In this document: positions 1-6,209 of the stretch, one piece after another
Position numbering within the stretch: the first letter of the stretch is position 1
Layout of the letters: the number at the start of each line of letters is the position of its first letter
Assembly: GCA_900767695.1 (NCBI GenBank)
Contig: CAAGAC010000039.1
Span: forward strand, 1 to 12,886
Source of the DNA: an uncultured Succinivibrio sp.
GTDB lineage: Bacteria > Pseudomonadota > Gammaproteobacteria > Enterobacterales > Succinivibrionaceae
Reading direction: 5' to 3'
DNA: 12,886 nt
Notes under the pieces: generated by a model
Told to the model about the DNA's origin: nothing
Seen by the model: only the letters and a program-made list of their open reading frames with translations
Databases searched by the model: none
Translations under genes and position numbers: made by a program

Positions 1-198
1 GAATCCGTTATTCTCCACCACCCTCTCGTTGCAACTATTTGATTATTAAGTAATTTTTAATTTTTTGTTGCAGTTTTCCTTTCATCTTCGCGCGCCTTGC
101 ATTCGCAATTGCCCTTGCCCTATCTGCCGTTTTCTGGGATTGTCAGGGGCGTGACGCACGGTTTTAGCTTTTTTGTGATACATGCCAAATTTTTCTCT
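1..198. other. AT-rich intergenic stretch upstream of tolC
   Basis: No gene is supported here. The DNA is much richer in A and T than the coding regions, with long T and A runs around 40-75. All three forward frames entering from the left edge close within the first 50 bases, so the tail of an upstream gene cannot be excluded or shown. Reverse-strand ATG codons in this stretch open only very short frames. GTTGCA occurs at 28-33 and again at 67-72, the first inside the 8-base palindrome GTTGCAAC; I attach no function to it. A weak CGTG-ACG-CACG hairpin near 150-160 followed by T runs could end an upstream transcript. In E. coli tolC is flanked by a divergent gene, so this may be a divergent control region, which is inference. 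Confidence 0.5.
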
Positions 199-207
199 TG
201 GTATAAT
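199..207 (+). promoter_or_regulatory. Extended -10 promoter of tolC
   Basis: TGGTATAAT is a perfect extended -10 element (TG, one base, then consensus TATAAT at 202-207). No good -35 hexamer lies 16-18 bases upstream, which is usual for extended -10 promoters. Transcription would start near 213-215, giving a leader of about 46 nt before the tolC ATG. No other reading frame uses this stretch. Confidence 0.7.
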
Positions 208-260
208 CCACCGCAAGTGTCACTTCACTGATTTATATCGGACAAGCAGGTTCCAATCAT

Positions 261-1595
261 ATGCGCATCAAAATGATCGCCGCCGCTCTTGCCGGCGCGC
301 TTGCAGCCTTCAATACTGCCCAGGCCTACGACCTCATGGACATCTACAAGGAGGCCTTCGTGCGCGATCCGGTCGTGCAGCAGGCCAAGGCCCAGCGCGA
401 CCAGGCCTGCGCCGCCATCGACGAGGCTACCGCCGCGCTGCTGCCGCAGATCGACGTCGCGGGCAGCTACACCGGCTACCGCACCTCCGACAGCGCCATC
501 ACCGGCGTCAACTCCAACCGCCGCGCCGCCGAGGCCCAGGTGAGCCTTTCCCAGCAGATCTGGCAGCACAGCTCTTGGCTCAACCGCTCCATAGCCGAGA
601 AGCAGGCCACCCAGAGCGATCTCGCCTACAACGACGCGCTGCAGAAGCTCATCATCCGCGTCAGCACCGCCTACTTCGACGTGCTCAACGCCTCCGACGC
701 GCTGACCTACAGCAAGGCCAACAACGCCGCCCTGAAGAACCAGCTCGACCGCGCCGAGAAGCAGTTCAACGTGGGACTCATCGCCGAGACCGACAAGCTC
801 GAGGCCCAGGCCGCCTGCGACCTCTCCAACGCCGCGGTGATCGCCGCCGAGAACAGCCTGACGAACTCCTACGAGGAGATCCGCGCGCTGATCGGCCGCC
901 CGCTGACCGTCGATGAGCTCAGCGATCTCAACACCCAGCGCTTCAGCACCCCCGCCGTGGTCCAGGACCTCAAGAACCTGATCCGCCACGCCGAGGGCAA
1001 CAACCTTGCGCTGCAGGAAGCCGCAGTCGCCCGCGACATCGCCAAGGACAACATCTCGCTGGCCCGCTCCGGCCACGAGCCCGTGGTGGCCTTGAACGCC
1101 GCAGCCGGCACTGGCTACTACGACTACACCCACGAGACCGCGACCCAGAAGGACGGCAACGCCTGGACCCAGAGCCTCGGCCTGACCGTCACGGTGCCTA
1201 TCTACCACGGCGGCGCGACCACCGCGCAGACCAAGCAGGCCGAGGCCGCCTACGTGCAGGCCTCGCAGGCCCTCGAGCAGGCCCACCGCAACCTGCTCTC
1301 GACGGTGACCTCCGACTACAACAACGTCAACGCCGCGATAAGCTCCGTGCGCGCCTACGAGCTCTCCGTGAAGTCCGCCGACTCCGCGCTCAAGGCCACC
1401 CAGGCTGGCTACGACGTCGGCACCCGCACGATGACCGACGTGCTCGACGCCACCCAGAACCTCTACAGCGCCAAGCAGAACGCCGCGAACGCCCGCTACA
1501 GCTACATCCTCTCCCGCCTGAGCCTCCGCTACGACGGCGGCTCGCTCAAGGTGCAGGATCTCGAGGACGTGAACTCGGGCCTCAACAAGCGCTGA
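261..1595 (+). CDS. tolC: Outer membrane efflux channel TolC
   Basis: TolC forms the trimeric outer-membrane beta-barrel and periplasmic alpha-barrel duct used by tripartite drug efflux pumps and type I secretion. The product is 444 residues. Residues 1-22 form a clear signal peptide (basic MRIK, hydrophobic core, cleavage after AQA before YDLMDIY). The body has the two-fold repeated, Ala/Gln/Asn-rich helical pattern of the outer membrane factor family. The C-terminal half carries YDVGTRTMTDVLDATQNLY and then NARYSYILSRL, which match the same region of E. coli TolC nearly word for word. It is shorter than E. coli TolC (493), mainly by lacking the long C-terminal tail. The chosen ATG gives the complete signal peptide; the ribosome site is weak (AGCAGG about 10 nt upstream). 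It is monocistronic, between its own promoter and a terminator. The pump partners are not in this window. Confidence 0.95.
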   Translation: MRIKMIAAALAGALAAFNTAQAYDLMDIYKEAFVRDPVVQQAKAQRDQACAAIDEATAALLPQIDVAGSYTGYRTSDSAITGVNSNRRAAEAQVSLSQQIWQHSSWLNRSIAEKQATQSDLAYNDALQKLIIRVSTAYFDVLNASDALTYSKANNAALKNQLDRAEKQFNVGLIAETDKLEAQAACDLSNAAVIAAENSLTNSYEEIRALIGRPLTVDELSDLNTQRFSTPAVVQDLKNLIRHAEGNNLALQEAAVARDIAKDNISLARSGHEPVVALNAAAGTGYYDYTHETATQKDGNAWTQSLGLTVTVPIYHGGATTAQTKQAEAAYVQASQALEQAHRNLLSTVTSDYNNVNAAISSVRAYELSVKSADSALKATQAGYDVGTRTMTDVLDATQNLYSAKQNAANARYSYILSRLSLRYDGGSLKVQDLEDVNSGLNKR

Positions 1596-1612
1596 GCGTC
1601 ATTAAAATGACG

Positions 1613-1649
1613 GCGAGGGGAGGCCAGCGGCCTCCCCTCGCTGTTTTCC
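1613..1649. terminator. Bidirectional terminator between tolC and flgC
   Basis: A perfect 13-bp GC-rich stem (1613-1625 with 1629-1641) closes on a 3-base loop AGC. It is followed on the + strand by TGTTTTCC, and on the - strand by CGTCATTTTAAT. It lies 17 bases after the tolC stop and about 23 bases after the flgC stop on the opposite strand, so it most likely ends both convergent transcripts. Confidence 0.85.
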
Positions 1650-1664
1650 ACGCTTCCTTCAGGG

Positions 1665-2126
1665 CTATGACGACTGGCCCATCCTCAGGGTTGCCTGGAG
1701 CATGCTCTTGGCGTTGGTCGCGACCTGGACGGCGGTCTGGTAGGCGCGGCTTGCGCTGATCATGTCGGTCATCTCCTCGACCGGGTTGACGTTCGGGCGG
1801 TAGATGTAGCCGTCCTTGTCGGCAAGCGGGTGGTTGGGGTTGTACTCGCGGATCGCCGGCGCGTCGGACTCGACGATGCCGCGCAGCCCCACGCCGATGC
1901 CGTAGGGCTCGCCGGTCACCGGGTCAGACGGCTCGCCGTTCTCCTTCGAGAACTCCATGGCCTCGTCCATCGCTGCCGAGAAGAGCGGGCGGCGGGCCTT
2001 GTAGGTGGTCTCGACGCTCGAGCTCACGGCCTCGGCGTTGGCGAGGTTGGAGGCGGTGGCGTTGAGGCGCACCGACTCTGCGTTCATCGCGGTGCCCGCG
2101 ATGTCAAGGATCCTGAAAACGCTCAT
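1665..2126 (-). CDS. flgC: Flagellar basal-body rod protein FlgC
   Basis: FlgC is one of the proximal rod proteins, which assemble in the periplasm after export through the flagellar type III apparatus. The 153-residue product begins MSVFRILDIAGTAMNAESVR and continues LNATASNLANAEAV, the classic FlgC N-terminal helix and Asn-Leu-Ala-Asn motif. It ends with NPVEEMTDMISASRAYQTAV and a helix KSMLQATLRMGQ, the usual C-terminal rod motif. It is about 20 residues longer than E. coli FlgC (134), mostly in a loop around residues 50-75 (SKENGEPSDPVTGEPYGIG). A strong GGAGG (2132-2136 on the reverse strand) sits 5 nt before the ATG. It follows flgB by 16 nt and is the last gene of the operon: the expected flgD is absent and a terminator comes next. 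Confidence 0.95.
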   Translation of the reverse strand: MSVFRILDIAGTAMNAESVRLNATASNLANAEAVSSSVETTYKARRPLFSAAMDEAMEFSKENGEPSDPVTGEPYGIGVGLRGIVESDAPAIREYNPNHPLADKDGYIYRPNVNPVEEMTDMISASRAYQTAVQVATNAKSMLQATLRMGQSS

Positions 2127-2142
2127 TCAAGCCTCCGGATAA

Positions 2143-2574
2143 TCAGCTGTTAGACCTCAGGGCGCTCATCAGCTTGGTGATGCGCCCGTTGAGGAACTGG
2201 AGCGACGCCTGGTACTCCAGGGTGTTCTGCACGTACTTCATGCGCTCGGAATTGACCTCGACCGAGTTGCCGTTGCCGGTGTCGGCCTGGTAGGGCAGGC
2301 GGTACTTCAAGGTGAGCTCGGGATCGTCGTCAAGCTGCGAGTCGTCCATGTGCCTCTCGTTGGTGAGGTCCATATGCTCCTCGGGAAGCTTGTCGGGCTT
2401 GGTGAGCTGCCTCTTCGAGGCCTCGGAGAGGGCCAGGCCGAAGTCGAGATCGCGGGCCTTGTAGCCCGGGGTCTCGGCGTTGGCGAGGTTGCCCGCGAGC
2501 ACCTCGGCGCGCTTGGTGCGCACGTCCAGGGTGTACTGGTGCACCCCGAAGACATTGTCAAAGGAAATCGCCAT
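2143..2574 (-). CDS. flgB: Flagellar basal-body rod protein FlgB
   Basis: FlgB is a proximal rod subunit at the base of the flagellar rod, exported by the flagellar type III system. The product is 143 residues (E. coli FlgB is 138). It has the family N-terminal block VLAGNLANAETPGYKARDLDF at about residues 25-45 and the C-terminal helix YQASLQFLNGRITKLMSALR. A good ribosome site (GGAGG, reverse complement of 2580-2584) lies 5 nt before the ATG. It is the first gene of a two-gene operon with flgC, 16 nt apart, and is controlled by the sigma-54 element at 2630-2645. In many gammaproteobacteria flgBC begins a longer run flgBCDEFGH; here only flgB and flgC are present, so the remaining rod and hook genes must lie elsewhere. 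Confidence 0.95.
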   Translation of the reverse strand: MAISFDNVFGVHQYTLDVRTKRAEVLAGNLANAETPGYKARDLDFGLALSEASKRQLTKPDKLPEEHMDLTNERHMDDSQLDDDPELTLKYRLPYQADTGNGNSVEVNSERMKYVQNTLEYQASLQFLNGRITKLMSALRSNS

Positions 2575-2629
2575 TTGCGCCTCCAGGCGTCAGAAAACCG
2601 TGCCCGTCCGGGCATCCTGCACAGGGCAA

Positions 2630-2645
2630 AGCAATTCCCGTGCCA
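2630..2645 (-). promoter_or_regulatory. Sigma-54 (RpoN) -24/-12 promoter of flgBC
   Basis: Read on the reverse strand the site is TGGCACG-GGAA-TTGCT, an exact match to the sigma-54 consensus TGGCACG-N4-TTGCW, preceded by the favoured T. Transcription would start about 12 bases past the GC of the -12 element, near 2619, giving a leader of about 45 nt before flgB. Flagellar class III rod genes in Vibrio, Aeromonas and Pseudomonas relatives are known to use RpoN with a FlrC/FleR-type activator. No activator binding site was identified. Confidence 0.85.
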
Positions 2646-2664
2646 AGGGTGCCCCGCGCATTTG

Positions 2665-2673
2665 TGCTACCAT
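2665..2673 (+). promoter_or_regulatory. Extended -10 of smrB, probably giving a leaderless mRNA
   Basis: TGCTACCAT fits the extended -10 form TGnTAnnnT, with hexamer TACCAT at 2668-2673. It lacks a good -35 hexamer. The predicted start of transcription, about 7 bases downstream, falls at 2680-2682, that is on or next to the smrB ATG at 2682. It lies about 20 bases from the divergent sigma-54 site. Confidence 0.45.
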
Positions 2674-2681
2674 TTGCCCCG

Positions 2682-3314
2682 ATGGAAGACACAGAAGACA
2701 CGAAAGGCGCAGAGAACTTCTCAAGGCTCCTCGAGGAAGGGGATCAGGAGGGCGAGGTGGACTTCGCCGCCGAGGCCGGCCCCGTATCGCGCATGAAGCA
2801 GGACACCGTGCAGCGCACGAGCCCCCTGCTCGACGCGCGCACCTCGAAGATCCGCCAGGACGCGGCGAGCAAGGTCCAGCAGGAGGAGGTCGAGGGCGCG
2901 GGCTCGGGCTTCGTGCGCATGGCAGAGCCCAACGAGGTGCTGGAGTTCCGCCGCCCTGGGATCCAGCCCTTCATACTGCGCAAGCTGCGCGCCGGCGACT
3001 ACGCCGAGGCCGACTTCATCGATCTGCACGGCTGCACCATCGAGGCGGCCTACGACCGCGTCATCCACTTCATCGCCAGATCCCGCGACCGCGGCTTCCG
3101 CTGCGTGCTGATAATCCACGGCAAGGGCGAGCTTCGCAAGCGCAAGGCCATCATCAAGAGCTACGTCGCGCACTGGCTGCGCCAGCTGCCCGACGTGCTC
3201 GCCTTCCACTCGGCCCCCGAGTGGAAGGGCGGCACCGGGGCGGTCATGGTGATCATCCGCAAGAACGAGAAGGCCTCGGCCGAGAACCGGGAGTTCTTTG
3301 CGCGGCGGCGATAA
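2682..3314 (+). CDS. smrB: Ribosome rescue endonuclease SmrB (YfcN)
   Basis: SmrB binds collided ribosomes and cuts the mRNA between them, starting rescue of the stalled leading ribosome. From the ATG at 2682 the product is 210 residues (E. coli about 183). The C-terminal Smr domain carries both family signatures, DLHG at residues 114-117 and HGKG at 146-149, followed by AFHSAPEWKGGTGAVMVII. Upstream, MKQDTV (about residues 39-44) and LRAGDYAEADFIDLHG align with the ribosome-binding N-terminal helix and linker of E. coli SmrB. The first 35 or so residues are acidic and extra. No Shine-Dalgarno sequence precedes the ATG. An in-frame GTG at 2640 would lengthen the protein by 14 residues but overlaps the sigma-54 site and also lacks a ribosome site. 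It is divergent from flgBC; no clear intrinsic terminator follows. Confidence 0.9.
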   Translation: MEDTEDTKGAENFSRLLEEGDQEGEVDFAAEAGPVSRMKQDTVQRTSPLLDARTSKIRQDAASKVQQEEVEGAGSGFVRMAEPNEVLEFRRPGIQPFILRKLRAGDYAEADFIDLHGCTIEAAYDRVIHFIARSRDRGFRCVLIIHGKGELRKRKAIIKSYVAHWLRQLPDVLAFHSAPEWKGGTGAVMVIIRKNEKASAENREFFARRR

Positions 3315-3343
3315 GTTTTTTCATAGTCAAAAAGCATTGATTG

Positions 3344-3358
3344 TGTCAAAATATGACA
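3344..3358. promoter_or_regulatory. Inverted repeat upstream of the DUF3737 gene, possible operator
   Basis: TGTCA-AAATA-TGACA is a perfect 5-bp inverted repeat with a 5-base spacer, in the 73-base AT-rich gap before the DUF3737 gene. Imperfect matches extend it outward, and related GTCAAAA and TTTGACA half-sites occur at 3326-3332 and 3382-3388. The spacing suits a small dimeric repressor or activator. No regulator gene is adjacent and the promoter itself is not obvious, so this is a weak inference. Confidence 0.3.
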
Positions 3359-3387
3359 AACAGTAATGCAATGCTAAAGAGTTTGAC

Positions 3388-4245
3388 ATGGAAAACATCT
3401 CATACGCCACCTACGGCGGCGAGCGCCCGCTTTTCGGATCCCATGATCTGCGCCTCGATCACGTGAGGATCCTCCCCGGCGAGTCCGCGCTCAAGGAAAC
3501 CTCCAACATCGAGGCCGTCAACTGCGAGTTCAACGGCAAGTACCCCTTCTGGCACACCCACGGCTTCACTGTCCGCGACTGCCTCTTCCGCGAGGGCGCC
3601 CGCGCCGCGCTCTGGTACTCCGACCACCTCGACATGCAGGACACGCTGATCCTCGCCCCCAAGATGTTCCGCGAGATGACGGGCTTGAAACTCACCCGCG
3701 TGCGCATCCCCCACGCCGGCGAGACCCTCTGGGGCTGCCATGACATCGAGATCGAGGACGTGGAGGCCGCCGAGGCCGACTACATTTTCATGGGCTGCAC
3801 TAACATCAAGGTCCGCAAGCTCCATCTGGACGGCAACTACTCGTTCCAGAAGTCGCGCAATGTGGAAATAAGCGACAGCGTGCTCAACTCGAAGGACGCC
3901 TTCTGGGAGACCGAGAACGTCACCGTGCGCGACAGCGTCCTAAACGGCGAGTACCTCGGCTGGCACTCGAGGAACCTCACCCTCATAAACTGCAAAATAA
4001 GCGGCACCCAGCCCCTTTGCTACGCCGAGAACCTCACTCTCGTGAACTGCACGATGGAACCTGACGCCGATCTTGCGTTCGAGTACAGCTCGGTCGAGGC
4101 CGAGGTGCGCAGCACCATCACCTCCGTCAAGAACCCGCTCACCGGCCGCATCCGCGCCGAGGGCTACGGGGAGATTGTCATCGACAAGAACATCAAGGCT
4201 CCGGGCGACTGCGTCATCGACACCTTCAAGGAGCCCAAGGCATGA
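3388..4245 (+). CDS. DUF3737-family right-handed beta-helix protein
   Basis: The molecular function is unknown. The 285-residue product starts MENISYATYGGERPLFGSHD, which I recognise as the DUF3737 pattern. It is built from about twelve coils of roughly 20 residues. Each coil has an aromatic or hydrophobic turn, a short polar stretch and a beta strand: for example YPFWHTHGFTVRDC, AALWYSDHLDMQDT, ETLWGCHDIEIEDV, DAFWETENVTVRDS, EYLGWHSRNLTLINC. This implies a parallel beta-helix with stacked aromatic and Asn/Cys ladders. There is no signal peptide or membrane segment, so it should be cytosolic. The ATG is preceded only by a weak AAAGAG. The stop overlaps the next gene's start (ATGA), so it is translationally coupled to a PLP C-S lyase. 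The fold could serve binding or an uncharacterised enzyme activity; I cannot assign a substrate. Confidence 0.8.
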   Translation: MENISYATYGGERPLFGSHDLRLDHVRILPGESALKETSNIEAVNCEFNGKYPFWHTHGFTVRDCLFREGARAALWYSDHLDMQDTLILAPKMFREMTGLKLTRVRIPHAGETLWGCHDIEIEDVEAAEADYIFMGCTNIKVRKLHLDGNYSFQKSRNVEISDSVLNSKDAFWETENVTVRDSVLNGEYLGWHSRNLTLINCKISGTQPLCYAENLTLVNCTMEPDADLAFEYSSVEAEVRSTITSVKNPLTGRIRAEGYGEIVIDKNIKAPGDCVIDTFKEPKA

Positions 4246-5411
4246 GCTTCTGCTTTGACGAGGCGCCCTCGCGCCGCGGCAGCGGCTCGCTCAAGTGGGA
4301 TCTGCCAAAGAAGGACGGCGTGATCCCGCTCTGGGTCGCCGACATGGACTTCAAGGCCGCCCCCTGCGTCATCGAGGCGCTCAGGCGCCGCGTCGATCAC
4401 GGGGTGTTCGGCTACGAGCTGGTTCCAGACGAGTGGCGCGACGCCGTGATCTCCTGGCTCAGGGAGCGCGAGGGGCTTGAGGCAGGAGGCGAGTGGCTCA
4501 TCCCGGTCCCGGGCGCCGTGCCCGCGCTTTCGGCATCTCTCAAGGCCATGACGCTGCCAGGCGATCAGGTCATAACCATCACCCCTGCCTACAACTGCTT
4601 CTTCTCGTCGATCCGCAACACAGGCTGCGAGCTCTCGCCAAGCCCGGCAAAGTGGAGCGGGGCGAGGTGGGAGGCCGACTTTGCGGATCTCAGGCGCCGC
4701 GCGCAGAACCCGCGCGCCCGCGTGCTCCTCATCTGCAACCCGCACAACCCCACGGGCAGGCTGTGGACGCGCGAGGAGCTCAGGCGCATGGGCGACATCG
4801 CGCTCGAGCACGGCCTTTATGTCATCTCGGACGAGATCCACTGCGACATAAGGCCCGGGGGCAGCGCCTTCACGCCATTCGCCTCTCTTGGGGAGAAGTA
4901 CGCGCACATAAGCGTCACCCTCAACGCCCCCTCCAAGGCATTCAACCTCGCAGGCTGCCAGAACGCCTGGATGCTGATCCCCGATCCGAAACTCCGCGAG
5001 CGCTGCTATCGCGCCGTCAACATCAACGAGGTGTGCGACGTGAACCCCTTCGGGGTCGCCGCGGCCATCGCAGCCTGCACGCAGGGCGGCCCCTGGCTTG
5101 ACGAGCTCAACGCCTACCTGAGGGGAAATCTGGAGGCCGCCTCCAAGTTCATCCGCGAGCGCCTGCCCAAGGCGAGCTTTGCGATCCCCGAGGCGGGCTA
5201 CCTCGTGTGGCTTGATCTCAGGAAATACTGCAAGAGCTCGGAGAGGCTTGAGCAGGCGATACTCGGTCGCGGCGTGATGCTGAGCGCCGGCACCGAGTAC
5301 GGCCCCGAGGGCGAGGGCTTCATGCGCCTGAACACCGCCTGCCCAAGGGCGCTCCTGATGGAAGGGCTTGAGCGCATGGCCCTGGGCGTGGGCGACGCCG
5401 CCCGCGCCTGA
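4242..5411 (+). CDS. MalY/PatB-family PLP-dependent C-S beta-lyase (cystathionine beta-lyase type)
   Basis: This is a fold-type I aminotransferase-like enzyme of the MalY/PatB group. Members cleave cystathionine or related sulfur amino acids to a thiol or hydrogen sulfide, pyruvate and ammonia. The 389-residue length matches MalY (390) and PatB (387). Visible landmarks are WVADMDF (residues 31-37), HGVFGYE, NPHNPTG with N169, SDEIHCD with D197 for the pyridine nitrogen, SKAFNLAG with the PLP lysine K232, and MRLNTACPR with the carboxylate-binding R362. Its ATG overlaps the DUF3737 stop by 4 nt, so the two are co-translated. A terminator follows the stop. MalY in E. coli also represses the maltose regulon, but nothing here supports that role, so I give family level only. 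Substrate is uncertain. Confidence 0.9.
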   Translation: MSFCFDEAPSRRGSGSLKWDLPKKDGVIPLWVADMDFKAAPCVIEALRRRVDHGVFGYELVPDEWRDAVISWLREREGLEAGGEWLIPVPGAVPALSASLKAMTLPGDQVITITPAYNCFFSSIRNTGCELSPSPAKWSGARWEADFADLRRRAQNPRARVLLICNPHNPTGRLWTREELRRMGDIALEHGLYVISDEIHCDIRPGGSAFTPFASLGEKYAHISVTLNAPSKAFNLAGCQNAWMLIPDPKLRERCYRAVNINEVCDVNPFGVAAAIAACTQGGPWLDELNAYLRGNLEAASKFIRERLPKASFAIPEAGYLVWLDLRKYCKSSERLEQAILGRGVMLSAGTEYGPEGEGFMRLNTACPRALLMEGLERMALGVGDAARA

Positions 5412-5418
5412 TCAAAAC

Positions 5419-5449
5419 GGGCGATCCGTCCTGGATCGCCCTGTCAGTT
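5419..5449. terminator. Terminator after the C-S lyase gene
   Basis: A perfect 9-bp stem GGGCGATCC/GGATCGCCC (5419-5427 with 5433-5441) has a 5-base loop. The + strand continues TGTCAGTTT, a poor T run. On the - strand the stem is followed by GTTTTGAT, so it can also end the convergent VC2046-like gene. It lies 7 bases past the lyase stop. Confidence 0.7.
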
Positions 5450-5512
5450 TCCTGTCTTTAACTGCCGCGGACGCGGCCTGGATGCCCCGCCACTTTGGAT
5501 GGAGCCTTGGGT

Positions 5513-6088
5513 TCAGGCCGCAGCCGGCGCCTTCTCCTTTCCAGAAGGCACCTGCCCCGCACCTGCCTCGGGCTTTTCCTTTCCCAGCATCGCGCGGCTC
5601 CGCTCGGTCTCGCCGACCATGCCCGAGCCATCGCCAGGATTGTGCAGCGGAACCCTCTGCGGAGCCTTGGAGTCCTTCATTAGCTCGAACTTCTCGCGCA
5701 CAAGCGGGCTTAGCGAGGAGTAGACCTCGGGGGCGAGGGCGCGCTCGCGATCGCACAGCGGCTCCTGCCTTGCGCACAGCAGCAAGTCGAGCGCGGCGCG
5801 CCCTCCGTCCTTGAGCGAGACGGAAAGATCCCCCGCGCGCTTAAAGTCGCCCTCCTCGGCGTAGCAGGGCTGCCTTGGCGGAAGGCCGAAGCGCGCGCGC
5901 AGATCCTCCTTGTGCGGTGAAGGCTTGATCGGATCGGAGAACTGGGGGGCGTCGCAGACGTCGTCGGAGAGCATCGCTAGCAGCAGCGCGAACTCGGCGC
6001 GGCTGCCCGAGTTCACGGCATGGTTGAGCGAGGGGCCGAGCTGCAGCTCGTCCACCAGCATCACGTCGCGAAGCTTTCCCTCAAGCAC
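5513..6088 (-). CDS. VC2046/SO_2500-like uncharacterised protein
   Basis: The function is unknown. The best-conserved part, VDELQLGPSLNHAVNSGSR followed by AEFALLLAMLSDDV and DAPQF, then LRARFGLPPRQP, resembles what I remember of the VC2046/SO_2500 family, found in Vibrio, Shewanella and relatives. This is pattern memory, not a search. I chose the GTG at 6088 because a strong GGAGG (6095-6099 on the reverse strand) lies 6 nt upstream. This gives 191 residues with a short lead-in before the conserved block; an in-frame ATG at 6061 is the alternative. The last 45 residues are low-complexity, rich in Gly, Lys, Glu, Pro and Ala, and look disordered. No signal peptide or membrane segment is seen. 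It converges on the lyase gene and diverges from the 164-residue gene. Confidence 0.7.
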   Translation of the reverse strand: MLEGKLRDVMLVDELQLGPSLNHAVNSGSRAEFALLLAMLSDDVCDAPQFSDPIKPSPHKEDLRARFGLPPRQPCYAEEGDFKRAGDLSVSLKDGGRAALDLLLCARQEPLCDRERALAPEVYSSLSPLVREKFELMKDSKAPQRVPLHNPGDGSGMVGETERSRAMLGKEKPEAGAGQVPSGKEKAPAAA

Positions 6089-6183
6089 CCTGATCCTCCA
6101 TGGGAGGGACGGATCCCCTCCCCCATGCCTTCTTAACGGAAGGAAGGGCGCTTCCTTTAGAGGGTGCCCGGGGCGCCGCTTCC

Positions 6184-6192
6184 TGATAAGAT
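6184..6192 (+). promoter_or_regulatory. Possible extended -10 of the 164-residue gene
   Basis: TGATAAGAT has the TGn extension and a 4/6 match to TATAAT (6187-6192), without a clear -35. Transcription would begin near 6199, immediately before the ribosome site at 6200-6204, giving a leader of only about 11 nt. It is weaker than the tolC and ycaO elements. Confidence 0.3.
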
Positions 6193-6209
6193 CGGGTAAG
6201 GAGGAGAGC

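Noticed and set aside
1..180. A small gene or RNA gene in the AT-rich left end
   Set aside because: All frames are broken, no start codon has a ribosome site, and no stable structure beyond a 4-bp stem was found.
225..1286. Reverse-strand open frame of 353 codons across tolC
   Set aside because: It is antisense to a certain gene, its Gly/Val/Leu/Ala-dominated product resembles no protein, and it has no ribosome site. It is a by-product of high GC.
2640..2681. GTG at 2640 as the smrB start
   Set aside because: It has no Shine-Dalgarno sequence, coincides with the sigma-54 element of flgBC, and would lie upstream of the smrB -10, so it would probably not be in the mRNA.
2480..3340. Forward open frame of 286 codons in another frame over smrB
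   Set aside because: The product is an Arg/Gly/Pro-rich frame shadow of SmrB, whose own frame carries the DLHG and HGKG motifs.
5910..6209. Upstream extension of the 164-residue gene to 5910
   Set aside because: This part is antisense to the VC2046-like gene, while a strong ribosome site immediately precedes the ATG at 6210.
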